From contig NZ_JBDZDQ010000002.1 of the NCBI RefSeq assembly GCF_040049295.1, forward strand, positions 310,001 through 374,000: a stretch of DNA of 64,000 bases. The letters run 5' to 3'. How positions within the stretch are numbered: the stretch's first letter is position 1; every line of letters starts with the position of its first letter. A program made the position numbers and the translations under genes. The notes under the pieces are model-generated. The model ran no database searches. It was not told the DNA's origin and worked only from the letters and a program-made list of their open reading frames with translations. The DNA comes from Sphingomonas sp. KR3-1 (GTDB lineage: Bacteria; Pseudomonadota; Alphaproteobacteria; Sphingomonadales; Sphingomonadaceae). Below, in pieces: positions 23,779 to 32,678 of this stretch.

Positions 23779-25116
23779 TCAGGCCGCCGGCGGCACGGCG
23801 ATGCCGCCCTCGATGAAGGTGCGCAGCTTGTTGCGCATCGTGCGCACCGAGATGCCCAGGATGCTCGACGCCGAGGTGCGGTTGCCATGGCAGCGCTCCA
23901 GCGTGCCGAGGATCAGCTCGCGCTCCACCTCTTCCACGGTGCGGCCGATCAGGCTGTCGACTTCGATGCGGCCGTCGGCCGCCGGCAGCGAGACCAGAGC
24001 TTCCAGCGGCGAACCGTCGGCGCGGGTCAGGTCCTCCGCCTCGATCTTCGCGCCGTGCGCCAGCAGCGAGGCGCGGTGGATGCATTCCCTCAGCTCGCGG
24101 ATATTGCCCGGCCAGCCATAGGCGCGCAGCACCGCGATCGCACCGTCCGAGAGCGGGCGGGCAGGAAGCCCGTCGGCCTGGGCGAACTGTTCGATGAAAT
24201 GATCGGCGAGCGCGGCGATGTCGTCGCCATGCTCGGCCAGCGCCGGCACTTCGATGCGGGCGAGGCCGAGACGGACGAGCAGGTCCTCGCGGAACGTGCC
24301 GGTAGCCACTGCTTCTTCCAGATCGAGGCTGGTCGAGACGATCAGGCGCGCCGCGAACGGCACTTCCTCGTCCCCGCCCAGGCGGCGGAAGCGCTTCTCG
24401 ATCAGCGCGGCGAGCAGCCGGGCCTGGGTGGCCGGCGCCAGCGCGCCGACTTCGCGCAGCAGGATCGTGCCGCCACGCGCGCTCTCGAGCCGGCCGACGC
24501 GGCGTGCGGCGGCGCCCGGAAAGGCGCCTTCCTCATGCCCGAACAGCTCGCTCTCGAGCACGTCGGCGGCAACGCCCGCGCATTCGACCGTCACGATCGG
24601 CTCCGGCCGGCCCGAAAGCCGGTGGATCTCGCGCGCCATCATTTCCTTGCCGCTGCCCTTGCCGCCGGTGACGAGCACCGGGGCGCTGCTCGGTGCCACC
24701 GCGGCGGCGAGCGCCATGGCGTGCTCGAGCACGGGGTGATCGCCGATGCGCACCTGCGCCTGGCGTTCCACCACCGAGGCGATGGCCGCGGCGATCAGCT
24801 CGCGCTGCGGCGGAAGCGGCACATAGTCCCGCGCTCCGGCACGGATCGCCGCCACCGCGCGCTCGGCCGGGGCGGAGATGCCGCAGGCCAGCACGGGCAC
24901 GACGAAGCGCTCGCGGCGCAGGTCGCCAAGGAAGGAGACGACGTCTTCAAGGACGTCGATCATCACGAGGTCGGCACCCTGCGCGCGCAGCGTGTCCAGC
25001 GCGGGGGCGGGGGCGTCGGCCATGGTGACCTCCGCGCCGGCGCTCTGCGCCAGCTCCGCTGCCCGGCGGAATTCGCTGCCCGGGGCGCCGATCAGCAGCA
25101 TCCGGATGGGTCCCAT
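23779..25116 (-). CDS. flbD: FlbD-type regulator with degenerate sigma-54 activator motifs
   Basis: A 445-residue NtrC-family protein in the FlbD position. It has a pseudo-receiver (1-115; the acidic pocket is absent, Leu replaces the conserved Lys near 101), an AAA+ domain (125-350) and a C-terminal helix-turn-helix (about 413-435). Walker A is GGKGSGKE (151-158). GAFTGA reads GAFPGA (197-202), the Walker B segment reads ILLRE (218-222, Arg221 for Asp) and sensor I reads STS for the usual ATN. The arginine region FREDLLVRL and GWPGNIREL are intact. It probably binds DNA and FliX but may not drive sigma-54. ATG at 25116; a TTG lies six bases earlier. Confidence 0.88.
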   Translation of the reverse strand: MGPIRMLLIGAPGSEFRRAAELAQSAGAEVTMADAPAPALDTLRAQGADLVMIDVLEDVVSFLGDLRRERFVVPVLACGISAPAERAVAAIRAGARDYVPLPPQRELIAAAIASVVERQAQVRIGDHPVLEHAMALAAAVAPSSAPVLVTGGKGSGKEMMAREIHRLSGRPEPIVTVECAGVAADVLESELFGHEEGAFPGAAARRVGRLESARGGTILLREVGALAPATQARLLAALIEKRFRRLGGDEEVPFAARLIVSTSLDLEEAVATGTFREDLLVRLGLARIEVPALAEHGDDIAALADHFIEQFAQADGLPARPLSDGAIAVLRAYGWPGNIRELRECIHRASLLAHGAKIEAEDLTRADGSPLEALVSLPAADGRIEVDSLIGRTVEEVERELILGTLERCHGNRTSASSILGISVRTMRNKLRTFIEGGIAVPPAA

Positions 25117-25118
25117 GA

Positions 25119-25472
25119 TCAATGCTCGGCCCGCACGATCTCGGTGAGCGTGACGCCCAGCGCATTGTCGATCAGGACGACTTCGCCACGGGCGATCAGC
25201 CGGTCGTTGACGAAGATGTCCACCGGCTCGCCGACGCGGCGGTCGAGCTCGACTACGGTGCCGGCACCGAGCTGGAGCAGCTCGCCGATCGGCATGCGCG
25301 CGCGGCCGAGCACGGCCTGGACCTTGACGGGCACGTCATGGACGGCCTCGAGGCCTTCGCTGCCGGTATGGCTGACGTCGTTGCCCAGGTTCAGATCGAA
25401 GTCCTCGAACACGGGCGAGGGCTGATCGGACGCCGTATCGGTCGGAATGATGTCGTGCGGTTCGATGTCCAT
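25119..25472 (-). CDS. fliN: Flagellar motor switch protein FliN
   Basis: A 117-residue C-ring protein. The SpoA domain covers about 45-115 (VPVKVQAVLGRARMPIGELL, then GAGTVVELDRRVGEPVDIFV), preceded by an acidic linker, which is the normal FliN layout. ATG at 25472 has AGGA eight bases upstream; an ATG at 25490 inside the end of fliF is an alternative. It lies in the Caulobacter-like order fliF-fliN-flbD. A second, shorter SpoA gene is at 41515-41751. Confidence 0.92.
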   Translation of the reverse strand: MDIEPHDIIPTDTASDQPSPVFEDFDLNLGNDVSHTGSEGLEAVHDVPVKVQAVLGRARMPIGELLQLGAGTVVELDRRVGEPVDIFVNDRLIARGEVVLIDNALGVTLTEIVRAEH

Positions 25473-25482
25473 GGTCACAGTC

Positions 25483-27093
25483 CTATGCATTCATCCACTG
25501 GCGGATCACCGAGGCCGCCTCGGGCGGGCTCGCGGAGATCGCATCCCCGATGCGCTTGAGCGCGGAGAGCTTGATGCGGCCGTCGACCTGGGCGAGCGCG
25601 ATCTCCTGATCGAGCTGCGGCACGTCGGCCGGGGTCATGTTTTCGAGCTGCTGCATCGCCTCGACGTCGCCGTCGGCGGCGCGCTCGGCGAGCGCGAGCA
25701 TCTCGGGCGAGGGGCCGCTGGGCAGTGCCGGGCCGGCCTCGGCCATCTCGATCGCGGGCACGGGCTTGGGCTTCAGCATCCGGATCGCGACCAGGCCGAC
25801 CACGCCGATCACCACGAGCTGGAGCAGGCCCCAGATCCGGTCCATCGGCAGCGACGAGAGGAAGCTCGTCGTCGCATCGGCAGGCGCGTCGCCGGTATTG
25901 AACTTCATGCTCTCGACGACGACCGAGTCCCCGCGCTGGGTGTCGGCGCCCACGGCATTCTCGACCAGGCGCTGGAGCCGGTCGATCTGCGGCTGGGCCA
26001 GGCCCTTGTCGCCGCCATCGACCATCACCGCGACGCTGAGGCGCGTCACCTTGCCCGGCGTGCGGACGGTGACCGTCTTGGTCGAGCTGTTGTCATAGGT
26101 CGTGTCTTCGGAAGTCTGGTTGCTGGCCGACTGGCGCGAGGTGCCGGGCGCGTTGTTCGCGGCGCTCTGCGCGGCGGGCAGCTGGTTGGCGACCGAGGCG
26201 GTCTGCGCGCCGGCGTCGTTCTCATGGTTCTGGTCGCCGGTCTCGACGCTGACCTGGTGCGAGATCACCTGCTTGTCGGGATCGAAGACGTTCGATTCCT
26301 CGCGCGACTGGTCGCGGTCGATCTGGGCCGAGACTTCGGCGCGGACCTTGCCCTGGCCGACGATCGGCTCGAGCAGCGATTCGATCTCGTCGCGCAGCTT
26401 GCCCTCGACCGCCTGCTGGCGCTCGTCGGCGTCGCCGGCGCTGGCCGTGCTGGGATCGCCGGCACGGGCGAGCAGCGCGCCGGTCTGGTCGACGACCGAG
26501 ACCGAGTCGGGCGAAAGCTCGGGCACCGAGGAGGAAACGAGATAGCGGATCGAGGCGACGGTCTCGCTCGGGATGCGGCCGCGCGTCTTGACGGTGACCG
26601 CCGCGGTCGCCTTGCGGCTCTCCTCGGCGAACATCGCGCGCTCGGGCATCACGATATGGACGCGCGCGGCGGTGACGTTCTGGATGGTCTGGATCGACTT
26701 GGAGAGCTCGCCCTCGATGGCGCGTGTCTCGTTCATCTTGGCGCGGCTGGCGGAAACGCCGAAGGGCTGTTCCTCGTCGAGCACCTCATAGCCGATCTTG
26801 CCGCCCAGCTTCTCGCCGGCCATGCTCATGCGCAGCTCGGCCAGCTTGTCCTGCGGCGCCATGATCGAGGTGCCGTCGGCCGAGAGCTGGAACTCGACAT
26901 TCTGCGCCTTGAGCTTCTCGGTGATCGCCGCAGCGGCCGAGGGATCGAGGTCGGTGTAGAGGAACCCCATGGTCGAGGTCGAGCCGCGGGTGGCGACGAA
27001 GGCCAGGGCGGCGAGCAGTGCGAGTGCCACCCCTCCCATCAACATCAGCCGCTTGGGGCCGAGCTGGCCCACCAGGTTTTTGATCGCTTCCAA
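25483..27093 (-). CDS. fliF: Flagellar MS-ring protein FliF
   Basis: A 536-residue inner-membrane ring protein, the base for C-ring and export gate assembly. It has a transmembrane helix at about 20-42 (RLMLMGGVALALLAALAFVA), ring-building motifs (RVHIVMPERAMFAEESRKAT), a variable Asn/Ser/Thr-rich insertion near 290-330, a second transmembrane helix (about 430-450) and the FliG-binding C-terminus ending VIRQWMNA. It has its own promoter with two palindromes (27164-27192). Confidence 0.97.
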   Translation of the reverse strand: MEAIKNLVGQLGPKRLMLMGGVALALLAALAFVATRGSTSTMGFLYTDLDPSAAAAITEKLKAQNVEFQLSADGTSIMAPQDKLAELRMSMAGEKLGGKIGYEVLDEEQPFGVSASRAKMNETRAIEGELSKSIQTIQNVTAARVHIVMPERAMFAEESRKATAAVTVKTRGRIPSETVASIRYLVSSSVPELSPDSVSVVDQTGALLARAGDPSTASAGDADERQQAVEGKLRDEIESLLEPIVGQGKVRAEVSAQIDRDQSREESNVFDPDKQVISHQVSVETGDQNHENDAGAQTASVANQLPAAQSAANNAPGTSRQSASNQTSEDTTYDNSSTKTVTVRTPGKVTRLSVAVMVDGGDKGLAQPQIDRLQRLVENAVGADTQRGDSVVVESMKFNTGDAPADATTSFLSSLPMDRIWGLLQLVVIGVVGLVAIRMLKPKPVPAIEMAEAGPALPSGPSPEMLALAERAADGDVEAMQQLENMTPADVPQLDQEIALAQVDGRIKLSALKRIGDAISASPPEAASVIRQWMNA

Positions 27094-27141
27094 TGTCGCC
27101 CCGTGGGTGAGAACCGGCGGGGCGGTTGCCCCTTCCCTTCA

Positions 27142-27192
27142 ATTATAGAGGGGCGGGCGGGGCGGCAGTTTTTGCCGGGGGAAATTTTTGCC
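27142..27192. promoter_or_regulatory. fliF promoter with two palindromes
   Basis: Minus-strand CTCTATAATTG (TATAAT 27147-27142) lies 48 bases before fliF. Upstream are two tandem 13-bp sites: GGCAGTTTTTGCC at 27164-27176 (16 bases from the -10) and the imperfect GGAAATTTTTGCC at 27180-27192 (32 bases). The sites are 3 bases apart. The outer one has the same distance as at flbT (31) and fliN2 (32). Confidence 0.6.
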
Positions 27193-27250
27193 TAGTGGCT
27201 TTTGCGGAAACGACTTTCCCGAAGATGCGGGAGCGGCGCCCGCCGGAATC

Positions 27251-27330
27251 GTCATCCCCGCGAGGGCGGGGATCCAGGGTTGCAGGCGATGGCGCCCTTG
27301 GCTCTGGATCCCCGCCTTCGCGGGGATGAC
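27251..27330. repeat. 27-bp inverted repeat between fliH and fliF
   Basis: GTCATCCCCGCGAGGGCGGG continuing to 27277 is matched as inverted repeat by 27304-27330, with a 26-base spacer. Each arm is itself partly palindromic (CCCCGC...GCGGGG). It looks like an intergenic repeat of the kind scattered through sphingomonad genomes (from memory, not checked). It fills the gap between the fliH stop (27353) and the fliF promoter. Confidence 0.8.
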
Positions 27331-27352
27331 TTCCGATCGGTGAGGGGGAGGC

Positions 27353-28006
27353 TTAAGCCGCCTTGAGCAGCGTCTGGAGTTCCTCGGCCACCGCGGCGCG
27401 GCGTGCCTCGGCGTCGAGCGCCAGCCCGCCTTCCTCCCAGCCGATCCGCGCATCGCCCACCGCAATGGTGGCGTCGGGGACGACGGTGAGGTTGAGCTTG
27501 CGGCGGTCGCGCGACTGGCGGTCGGCGATGCGGCCCTCGATGTCTTCCATCAGGTCGGGATGGACGCGGATCTGCAGTTCCGTCCCGCGCGCGACCTGGC
27601 CGAGCACGCGGCCGAGCGCCTCGTCGATCGCCACGCCCGGCGCCACTTCGAGCGCGCGGCCGGCGATCAGCTCGGCAGCGGCGAGCGCGACTTCGGTCGC
27701 CTCGCCGGTCACGCGCTCGGAGACCGCGCCGAACTGCGCGTCGATGCCTTCGATGCCGGCCTGCAGCGCGTCGACCGCGCTCAGCAGCGCGACTTCGCGC
27801 TCGGCGCGGGCCTGGGCGAGCCCGGCCTCATAGCCCTGCGCGCGCGCCAGCGTCAGCGCCGCTTCCTGTTCGGAGCGGAGCAGCGCCAGCTCGGCGCGCA
27901 GCGTCGCGACTTCGAGCGCCGCGTCGGGGCCGATCGGGCCGCCCTTGCCCGGCGGCACGGCGAAGATGCGATCGAAGCCGAAGCGCTCGACATTGTGCAG
28001 GCTCAT
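27353..28006 (-). CDS. fliH: Flagellar export regulator FliH (FlbE)
   Basis: A 217-residue protein that regulates FliI and tethers it to FliN. It has an N-terminal variable part, an alanine-rich coiled-coil (about 30-110, QGYEAGLAQARAEREVALLS) and a C-terminal globular part (RVHPDLMEDIEGRIADR, VVPDATIAVGDARIGWEEGG) typical of FliH/HrpE. It follows fliG after 12 bases. In Caulobacter the equivalent gene is called flbE. Confidence 0.88.
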   Translation of the reverse strand: MSLHNVERFGFDRIFAVPPGKGGPIGPDAALEVATLRAELALLRSEQEAALTLARAQGYEAGLAQARAEREVALLSAVDALQAGIEGIDAQFGAVSERVTGEATEVALAAAELIAGRALEVAPGVAIDEALGRVLGQVARGTELQIRVHPDLMEDIEGRIADRQSRDRRKLNLTVVPDATIAVGDARIGWEEGGLALDAEARRAAVAEELQTLLKAA

Positions 28007-28018
28007 GCGGCGTGCTCC

Positions 28019-29053
28019 TTAGATGATCATCGCGTCGTCGGACTTGGGGTCGACGAGCAGGATCTCGCCGCGGTCCGCCAGGTCCTTGGCCAGGCGCACC
28101 AGCGCCGACTGGGCCTCTTCGCAATCGCGCGCGCGCACCGGGCCCATGCCCGCCATGTCCTCGCGCAGCAGCTTGGCGGCGCGCTCGGTCATCGCCCCGA
28201 AGAACAGCGTCTTCAGGCTCTCCGGCGCGCCCTTGAGCGCCAGCGCCATCTGGCGCTTGTCGGCGTTGCGGACGATCGCGGCGATCGCGGTCGGCAGCAA
28301 ATTGCCCAGGTCCTCGAAGGTGAACATCAGCGCGCGGATCCGCTCGGCGCTTTCCGGCGCCTTGTTGTCGAGCGCGTTGAGCATCGCTTCCTCGGTCGAG
28401 CGGTCGAGCGAGTTGAACAGCTCCGCCATCGCCTCGTGCGGATCGCGCTTTTGCGAGCGCGACAAATTGGTCATGAACTCGGCCTTGAGCGTCTGCTCGA
28501 CCTGGTTGATCACGTCCTTCTGCACGGTCTCCATGCGCAGCATGCGCATCACCACGTCGACCGAGAAGTCGCGCGGCAGCTCGGCGATCACGCGCGCGGC
28601 ATGATCGGGGCGCAGCTTGGTCAGGATCACCGCCACGGTCTGCGGATATTCGTGCTTCAGCGCGCCGGCGAGCACGGTCTCGGAGACGTTGGAGAGCTTG
28701 TCCCACATCGTGCGGCCCGAGGGACCGCGGATGTCTTCCATGATCTCCTTGACCTTCTCGCTCGGCAGGATGCCGGCGAGCAGGCGCTCGGTGGTCTCGT
28801 AGCTGCCGTGCATCGAAGACATCGAGGCGATCTCGCCGGTGAACTGGACGAGGAGATGCTCGACGACTGCCGACGGGATGCGGCCGAGCCCGGCGATCGT
28901 GGAGGAGAGCTCCTTCACTTCGTCGGTGGAGAGCTGTTCCCAGATCGGCGCACCATGTTCGCGGCCCAGGGCGAGCATCAGCGCGGCTGCGCGCTGCGAG
29001 CCACTGAAGCGCTTGAGTTCGGGCGGTTCGGCAATCGGCGCCATCATCGTCAT
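28019..29053 (-). CDS. fliG: Flagellar motor switch protein FliG
   Basis: A 344-residue rotor protein. The N-terminal FliF-binding domain (LKRFSGSQRAAALMLALG), the middle domain with EHPQ-like HEYPQTVAVILTKLRPDHAA, and the C-terminal charged torque helix (RAAKLLREDMAGMGPVRARD) are all present. I chose ATG at 29053 (GAGGGA about ten bases upstream); the frame upstream to 29089 gives 12 atypical residues. TATAAT lies at 29116-29121. Confidence 0.96.
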   Translation of the reverse strand: MTMMAPIAEPPELKRFSGSQRAAALMLALGREHGAPIWEQLSTDEVKELSSTIAGLGRIPSAVVEHLLVQFTGEIASMSSMHGSYETTERLLAGILPSEKVKEIMEDIRGPSGRTMWDKLSNVSETVLAGALKHEYPQTVAVILTKLRPDHAARVIAELPRDFSVDVVMRMLRMETVQKDVINQVEQTLKAEFMTNLSRSQKRDPHEAMAELFNSLDRSTEEAMLNALDNKAPESAERIRALMFTFEDLGNLLPTAIAAIVRNADKRQMALALKGAPESLKTLFFGAMTERAAKLLREDMAGMGPVRARDCEEAQSALVRLAKDLADRGEILLVDPKSDDAMII

Positions 29054-29115
29054 TTTTTTCGTTTCCCTCGCGAAAAAATGCACCCGCACACGAGGGTGGG
29101 GGCGGCTTTCCCTCT

Positions 29116-29121
29116 ATTATA
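29116..29121 (-). promoter_or_regulatory. fliG-fliH promoter -10
   Basis: Minus-strand TCCTATAATAG, 62 bases before the fliG start, in the divergent gap to the FlaEY-like gene (29149). No GGCA-N5-TGCC palindrome is present within 100 bases. Confidence 0.5.
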
Positions 29122-29148
29122 GGACCAAGGGATCGAGGGCGGTGTCGC

Positions 29149-31932
29149 ATGACGGTTAATTTATCGGGCAGTTTGATCGGGTTGAGCATCCTCTCGGGGT
29201 CGAGCTCGACGATGACCTCGGCTGTCTCCGCCGTCACCTATGACAGCAAGGCGGTGCGCACCGCCAAGGCGCAGTTCACCCTCGCCAGCACGCTCGCGCC
29301 GTGGAAGAGCGACGACGCGCTCCCGGTCAATTCCAGCCAGGTCGCCTCGATCACCGCGCTGCGCTCGATCATCGACAAGTCGGTCACCGATGCCAACGGC
29401 ACCTATCTCTCGGCCGACGTCCAGACCAGCTTCACCACCTACAAGGCGCTCGACAAGCTGCGCGTGCTCGCCGAGACGGCAGCCGCCACCACCACCTCCG
29501 ACGCGCAGCGCGCGGCGATGCAGAAGACCTTCCTCAAGGGGCTGGGCGATCTCTCGACCTATCTCGCCACCGCGCCGTCGGACAAGGTCAACCTGGCCTA
29601 TGGCAAGCCCTCGTCCAGCGCGACCTCGACCAAGCTCGCCGCCACCGACGTCTACGAGACCGAGGGCAAGGGCCTGGTCAAGGTGCGCAGCGATGCGATC
29701 CCGGGCTTGACCGGCAACGAGCAATTCTCGGTCACGCTGAGCAAGCCCGGCGTCACCGCCCAGACCGTCTCGATCGACCTGTCGCAGGGCACCCAGCCGC
29801 CGACGCTCGACAGCGTCGCCGCGCAGCTCAACGCCGCGATGGCCTCGATCCCCAACCTCAAGACCGACGGCACGCCCCAGCTCGATACCAACGGCAATGT
29901 CGTGCCGCGCTGGAAGTCGAGCTTCAAGGTCGTCAACGAGGGCGGCAAATGGGGCTTCACGCTGTCGAACCCCACCGGGATCGAGCAGGTCACGCTCGAC
30001 CAGACCAATGCCAAGGATGCGCTGGTCGTCGCCACCGGCCAGACCGCGCTCGACGCGCCGAGTTCGACGCAGATCTTCCGCCTCGACGATCCCGCCGGCG
30101 ACAACAGCCGCGTCGCCATGGGCACGATCCAGGCGCTCGATCGCCAGGCGACCGCGCAGAACGTGCTCGCCGGCAAGACGACGACGGTCACCACCACGTC
30201 GACCAATCTCGACGGCAAGACGATCACCAACAAGACGACGACCAGCAACGTCTATTCGAGCACCGATGCCGCCGCCGTCGTCACCGATCCGCAGGGCAAT
30301 AGCTATGTCGTCGGCACCACCAAGGGCGACCTTGGCGCGAACCTGTCGGACGGCGACAACAACCTGTTCCTCACCAAGGTGGACGGCGCAGGCAATGTCG
30401 TGTGGCAGCGCAGCCTCGGCGCCACCGGTTCGTCGACCGGCGCGGCGATCAGCCTGGGTGCCGATGGCAGCATCGTCGTCGCCGGCACGGTGACCGGCAG
30501 CTTCGGCGGCGCCACCACCGATGGCGACATGGTCGTCGCCAAATACGCCGCCAATGGCGACGAGAAATTCTCCACCGTCGTCCGCTCGGGCGGCACCGAC
30601 GTCGCCAAGGCAGTCGCGGTCGGCGCCGACGGCTCGGTCTATGTCGGCGGCCGCGTCGCCACCGGCAATGACGGTTTCGTCGCGCGCATCGATCCCGCCG
30701 GCAAGATCGCCGAGCGCCGCACGATCACCGGTCCGGGCAGCGACAGCGTCAATGCGCTCGCGGTCGACAATGACGGCAACGTCCTCGCGGTCGTCGGGCA
30801 TGACGGCGATGCCGAGGTGCGCAAGCTCCAGGGCACGTCGCTCGCCACCGATCTCGGCAGCATCGATCTCGGCACCGCCGACGCGCGCGCCATCGCCATC
30901 GCCGATGACGGCACGATCGCCGTCGGCGGCGCGACCTCGAGCACGCTCAACGGCGCCCAGGTCAACACCAGCAGCGGCGCGCGCGACGGCTTCGTCACGC
31001 GGATCGACGCCGGCCTGTCGGGCGCCAGCACCACCTATCTCGGCTCCGCCGCCGACGACCAGGTCGACAGCATCGCCTTCATGAACGGTGAGCTGTATGC
31101 CGGCGGCCGCACCACCGGCGACCTGGCCGCGACCCGCCGCGGCCCGACCGACGGCTTCGTCTCGCGCATCGACGCGTCGACCGGCGCGATCGAGAACACC
31201 ACCCAGTTCGGCCAGGCGCTGCTGCGCACCGAGCCGGTCCGCATCTCGGCGGACCAGGGCGGCGCCAGCGCGGTCTCGGCGCTCGGCTTCGGCCGCGGCA
31301 CGATCAACGCGGTCGCCTCGGCCAAGGTGACGACGCAGACTGCGCTCAAGGCCGGCGACTATTTCTCCTTCGCCGCCGATGACGGCGCCACGCGCAAGCT
31401 CACCATCCTCGCCGACGATACGCTGTCGTCGATCGCCACCCGCCTCCAGGGCATGCTCGGCGCGTCCAAGGCCACCGTCACCGCCACCGCGGTCGACGGC
31501 GTCCAGCAGCTGCGCATCACGATGAAGTCGGGCCATGAGCTCGATCTCATGGCGGGCACCGGCGCGAACGACGCCCTCGCCAAGCTCGGCATGGGGCCGC
31601 AGCGCATCGCGAGCCCGGCCCCGGTGTCGAGCAGCGCGCCCAAGGTGCGCCCGGGCGGCAATTTCGGCCTCGATCTCGGCGACGGGCTCAGCCTGCTCAC
31701 CGCGGACAGCGCCAAGGCGACGCTCGCCAAGATCAAGGACGGGATCTCGATGACGCAGACCGCGTATCGCTCGCTCTATTGGGACGACACCAAGGCCAAG
31801 ATGGTCGACGGCACCAAGACCAATGCGGCGACCGGCACCCAGTCGACCTCGATCGAGCAGGCGCAGCTCGCCAACTACCAGGCGGCGCTCAGCCGGCTGA
31901 ACAGCTCCACCCCCACGACCTACGGATTCTGA
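29149..31932 (+). CDS. Large FlaEY-like flagellar regulatory/structural protein
   Basis: A 927-residue protein directly upstream of flgB (4 bases apart). The N-terminal part (to about 370) includes a segment like flagellin-hook motifs (NEQFSVTLSKPGVTAQTVSI). The middle (roughly 370-720) has beta-propeller-type repeats (VVTDPQGNSYVVGTTKGDL; ISLGADGSIVVAGTV; VAVGADGSVYVGGRV). The C-terminal part has another hook-like motif (LKAGDYFSFAADDGATRKL) and ends in a helical region. Caulobacter flaEY products, needed for normal filament formation, are the nearest match I recall. The call is from architecture and context, not a search. Confidence 0.55.
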   Translation: MTVNLSGSLIGLSILSGSSSTMTSAVSAVTYDSKAVRTAKAQFTLASTLAPWKSDDALPVNSSQVASITALRSIIDKSVTDANGTYLSADVQTSFTTYKALDKLRVLAETAAATTTSDAQRAAMQKTFLKGLGDLSTYLATAPSDKVNLAYGKPSSSATSTKLAATDVYETEGKGLVKVRSDAIPGLTGNEQFSVTLSKPGVTAQTVSIDLSQGTQPPTLDSVAAQLNAAMASIPNLKTDGTPQLDTNGNVVPRWKSSFKVVNEGGKWGFTLSNPTGIEQVTLDQTNAKDALVVATGQTALDAPSSTQIFRLDDPAGDNSRVAMGTIQALDRQATAQNVLAGKTTTVTTTSTNLDGKTITNKTTTSNVYSSTDAAAVVTDPQGNSYVVGTTKGDLGANLSDGDNNLFLTKVDGAGNVVWQRSLGATGSSTGAAISLGADGSIVVAGTVTGSFGGATTDGDMVVAKYAANGDEKFSTVVRSGGTDVAKAVAVGADGSVYVGGRVATGNDGFVARIDPAGKIAERRTITGPGSDSVNALAVDNDGNVLAVVGHDGDAEVRKLQGTSLATDLGSIDLGTADARAIAIADDGTIAVGGATSSTLNGAQVNTSSGARDGFVTRIDAGLSGASTTYLGSAADDQVDSIAFMNGELYAGGRTTGDLAATRRGPTDGFVSRIDASTGAIENTTQFGQALLRTEPVRISADQGGASAVSALGFGRGTINAVASAKVTTQTALKAGDYFSFAADDGATRKLTILADDTLSSIATRLQGMLGASKATVTATAVDGVQQLRITMKSGHELDLMAGTGANDALAKLGMGPQRIASPAPVSSSAPKVRPGGNFGLDLGDGLSLLTADSAKATLAKIKDGISMTQTAYRSLYWDDTKAKMVDGTKTNAATGTQSTSIEQAQLANYQAALSRLNSSTPTTYGF

Positions 31933-31936
31933 TCGC

Positions 31937-32347
31937 ATGGACATGCCCCCGATCCTTTCCGGTATCCGCCGCCAGATGGAGAACCTCTCCGACAAGCAGC
32001 GCGTGATCTCGCAGAACATCGCGAACAGCGAGACGCCGGGCTTCAAGGCGCGCACCGTGCAGGACGCCGATTTCTCGGACCTGGTCGGCAGCAGCGCCGG
32101 CATCTCGATCGCCCGGCCGCAGGTCCAGCTGACCGCGGGGATGAAGGGCCTGGGCGCGATCCAGCCGGCCGGCGCCGGCATCGTGCTCGACAAGGATATC
32201 AGCGAGACCAAGCCCGACGGCAACAACGTCACGCTCGAAGACCAGCTGCTCAAGCTCGGCCAGGTCCAGGCCGACTTCACCGCGATGACCAACCTCTACC
32301 GCAAGCAGATCAGCATGCTGAAAACCGCTGTCGGCAAGGGCGGCTAA
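31937..32347 (+). CDS. flgB: Flagellar proximal rod protein FlgB
   Basis: A 136-residue rod protein with the conserved N-terminus (QRVISQNIANSETPGFKAR) and C-terminal helix (FTAMTNLYRKQISMLKTAVG). ATG at 31937 is 4 bases after the FlaEY-like stop. Unusually, flgC and fliE are not next to it but 8 kb away (40655-41399). A terminator follows. Confidence 0.95.
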   Translation: MDMPPILSGIRRQMENLSDKQRVISQNIANSETPGFKARTVQDADFSDLVGSSAGISIARPQVQLTAGMKGLGAIQPAGAGIVLDKDISETKPDGNNVTLEDQLLKLGQVQADFTAMTNLYRKQISMLKTAVGKGG

Positions 32348-32375
32348 GCCGTTCTTTCCCAGTGGAAATGCAAGA

Positions 32376-32431
32376 GGCCCGCGAGCGATCGCGGGCCTTT
32401 TTGCTAGCCCTCTCCCGCAAGCGGGAGAGGG
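32376..32431 (+). terminator. Terminator and second hairpin after flgB
   Basis: GGCCCGCGA, loop GCGA, TCGCGGGCC then TTTTTG (32376-32402) is a strong terminator. A few bases on, CCCTCTCCCGC-AA-GCGGGAGAGGG (32408-32431) forms an 11-bp stem and looks like another intergenic repeat unit. Confidence 0.88.
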
Positions 32432-32444
32432 CTTTCGACGCGCC

Positions 32445-32645
32445 CTTGCAATGTAGGATTTCGCGTGATTGCGTCGGCAACGCCGGGACTCGCGTCCGGC
32501 CGCTCTTTGACCCGTAGGAAATGTAGGACCGGCCCGGTGCTCTACGCGCGCAACAATGCTGCGAAAGCGCAGGGAGGCGCACGCCCCTTGACTGTCGCGG
32601 CCTTTGTGACTTTTCGCCACGCCCTTGGCGCTGCGCTGTAGGAAG
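32445..32645. repeat. Dispersed about 200-bp intergenic repeat, copy 1
   Basis: This stretch matches 44469-44662 along its whole length. Shared blocks include CTTGCAATGTAGGATTTCGC at the left end, GGCCGCTCTTTGACCCGTAG in the middle and GCGCTGTAGGA at the right end. The TGTAGGA-type word occurs several times. No open frame is conserved. Both copies lie between convergent genes. Confidence 0.8.
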
Positions 32646-32678
32646 CTCCACGCCGCGCAAAGGTGCGCTTGGCGTGAT

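Noticed and set aside
29161..32292. Long minus-strand frame opposite the FlaEY-like gene
   Set aside because: Composition of a shadow frame; the plus strand has repeats, ribosome site and flgB directly downstream.
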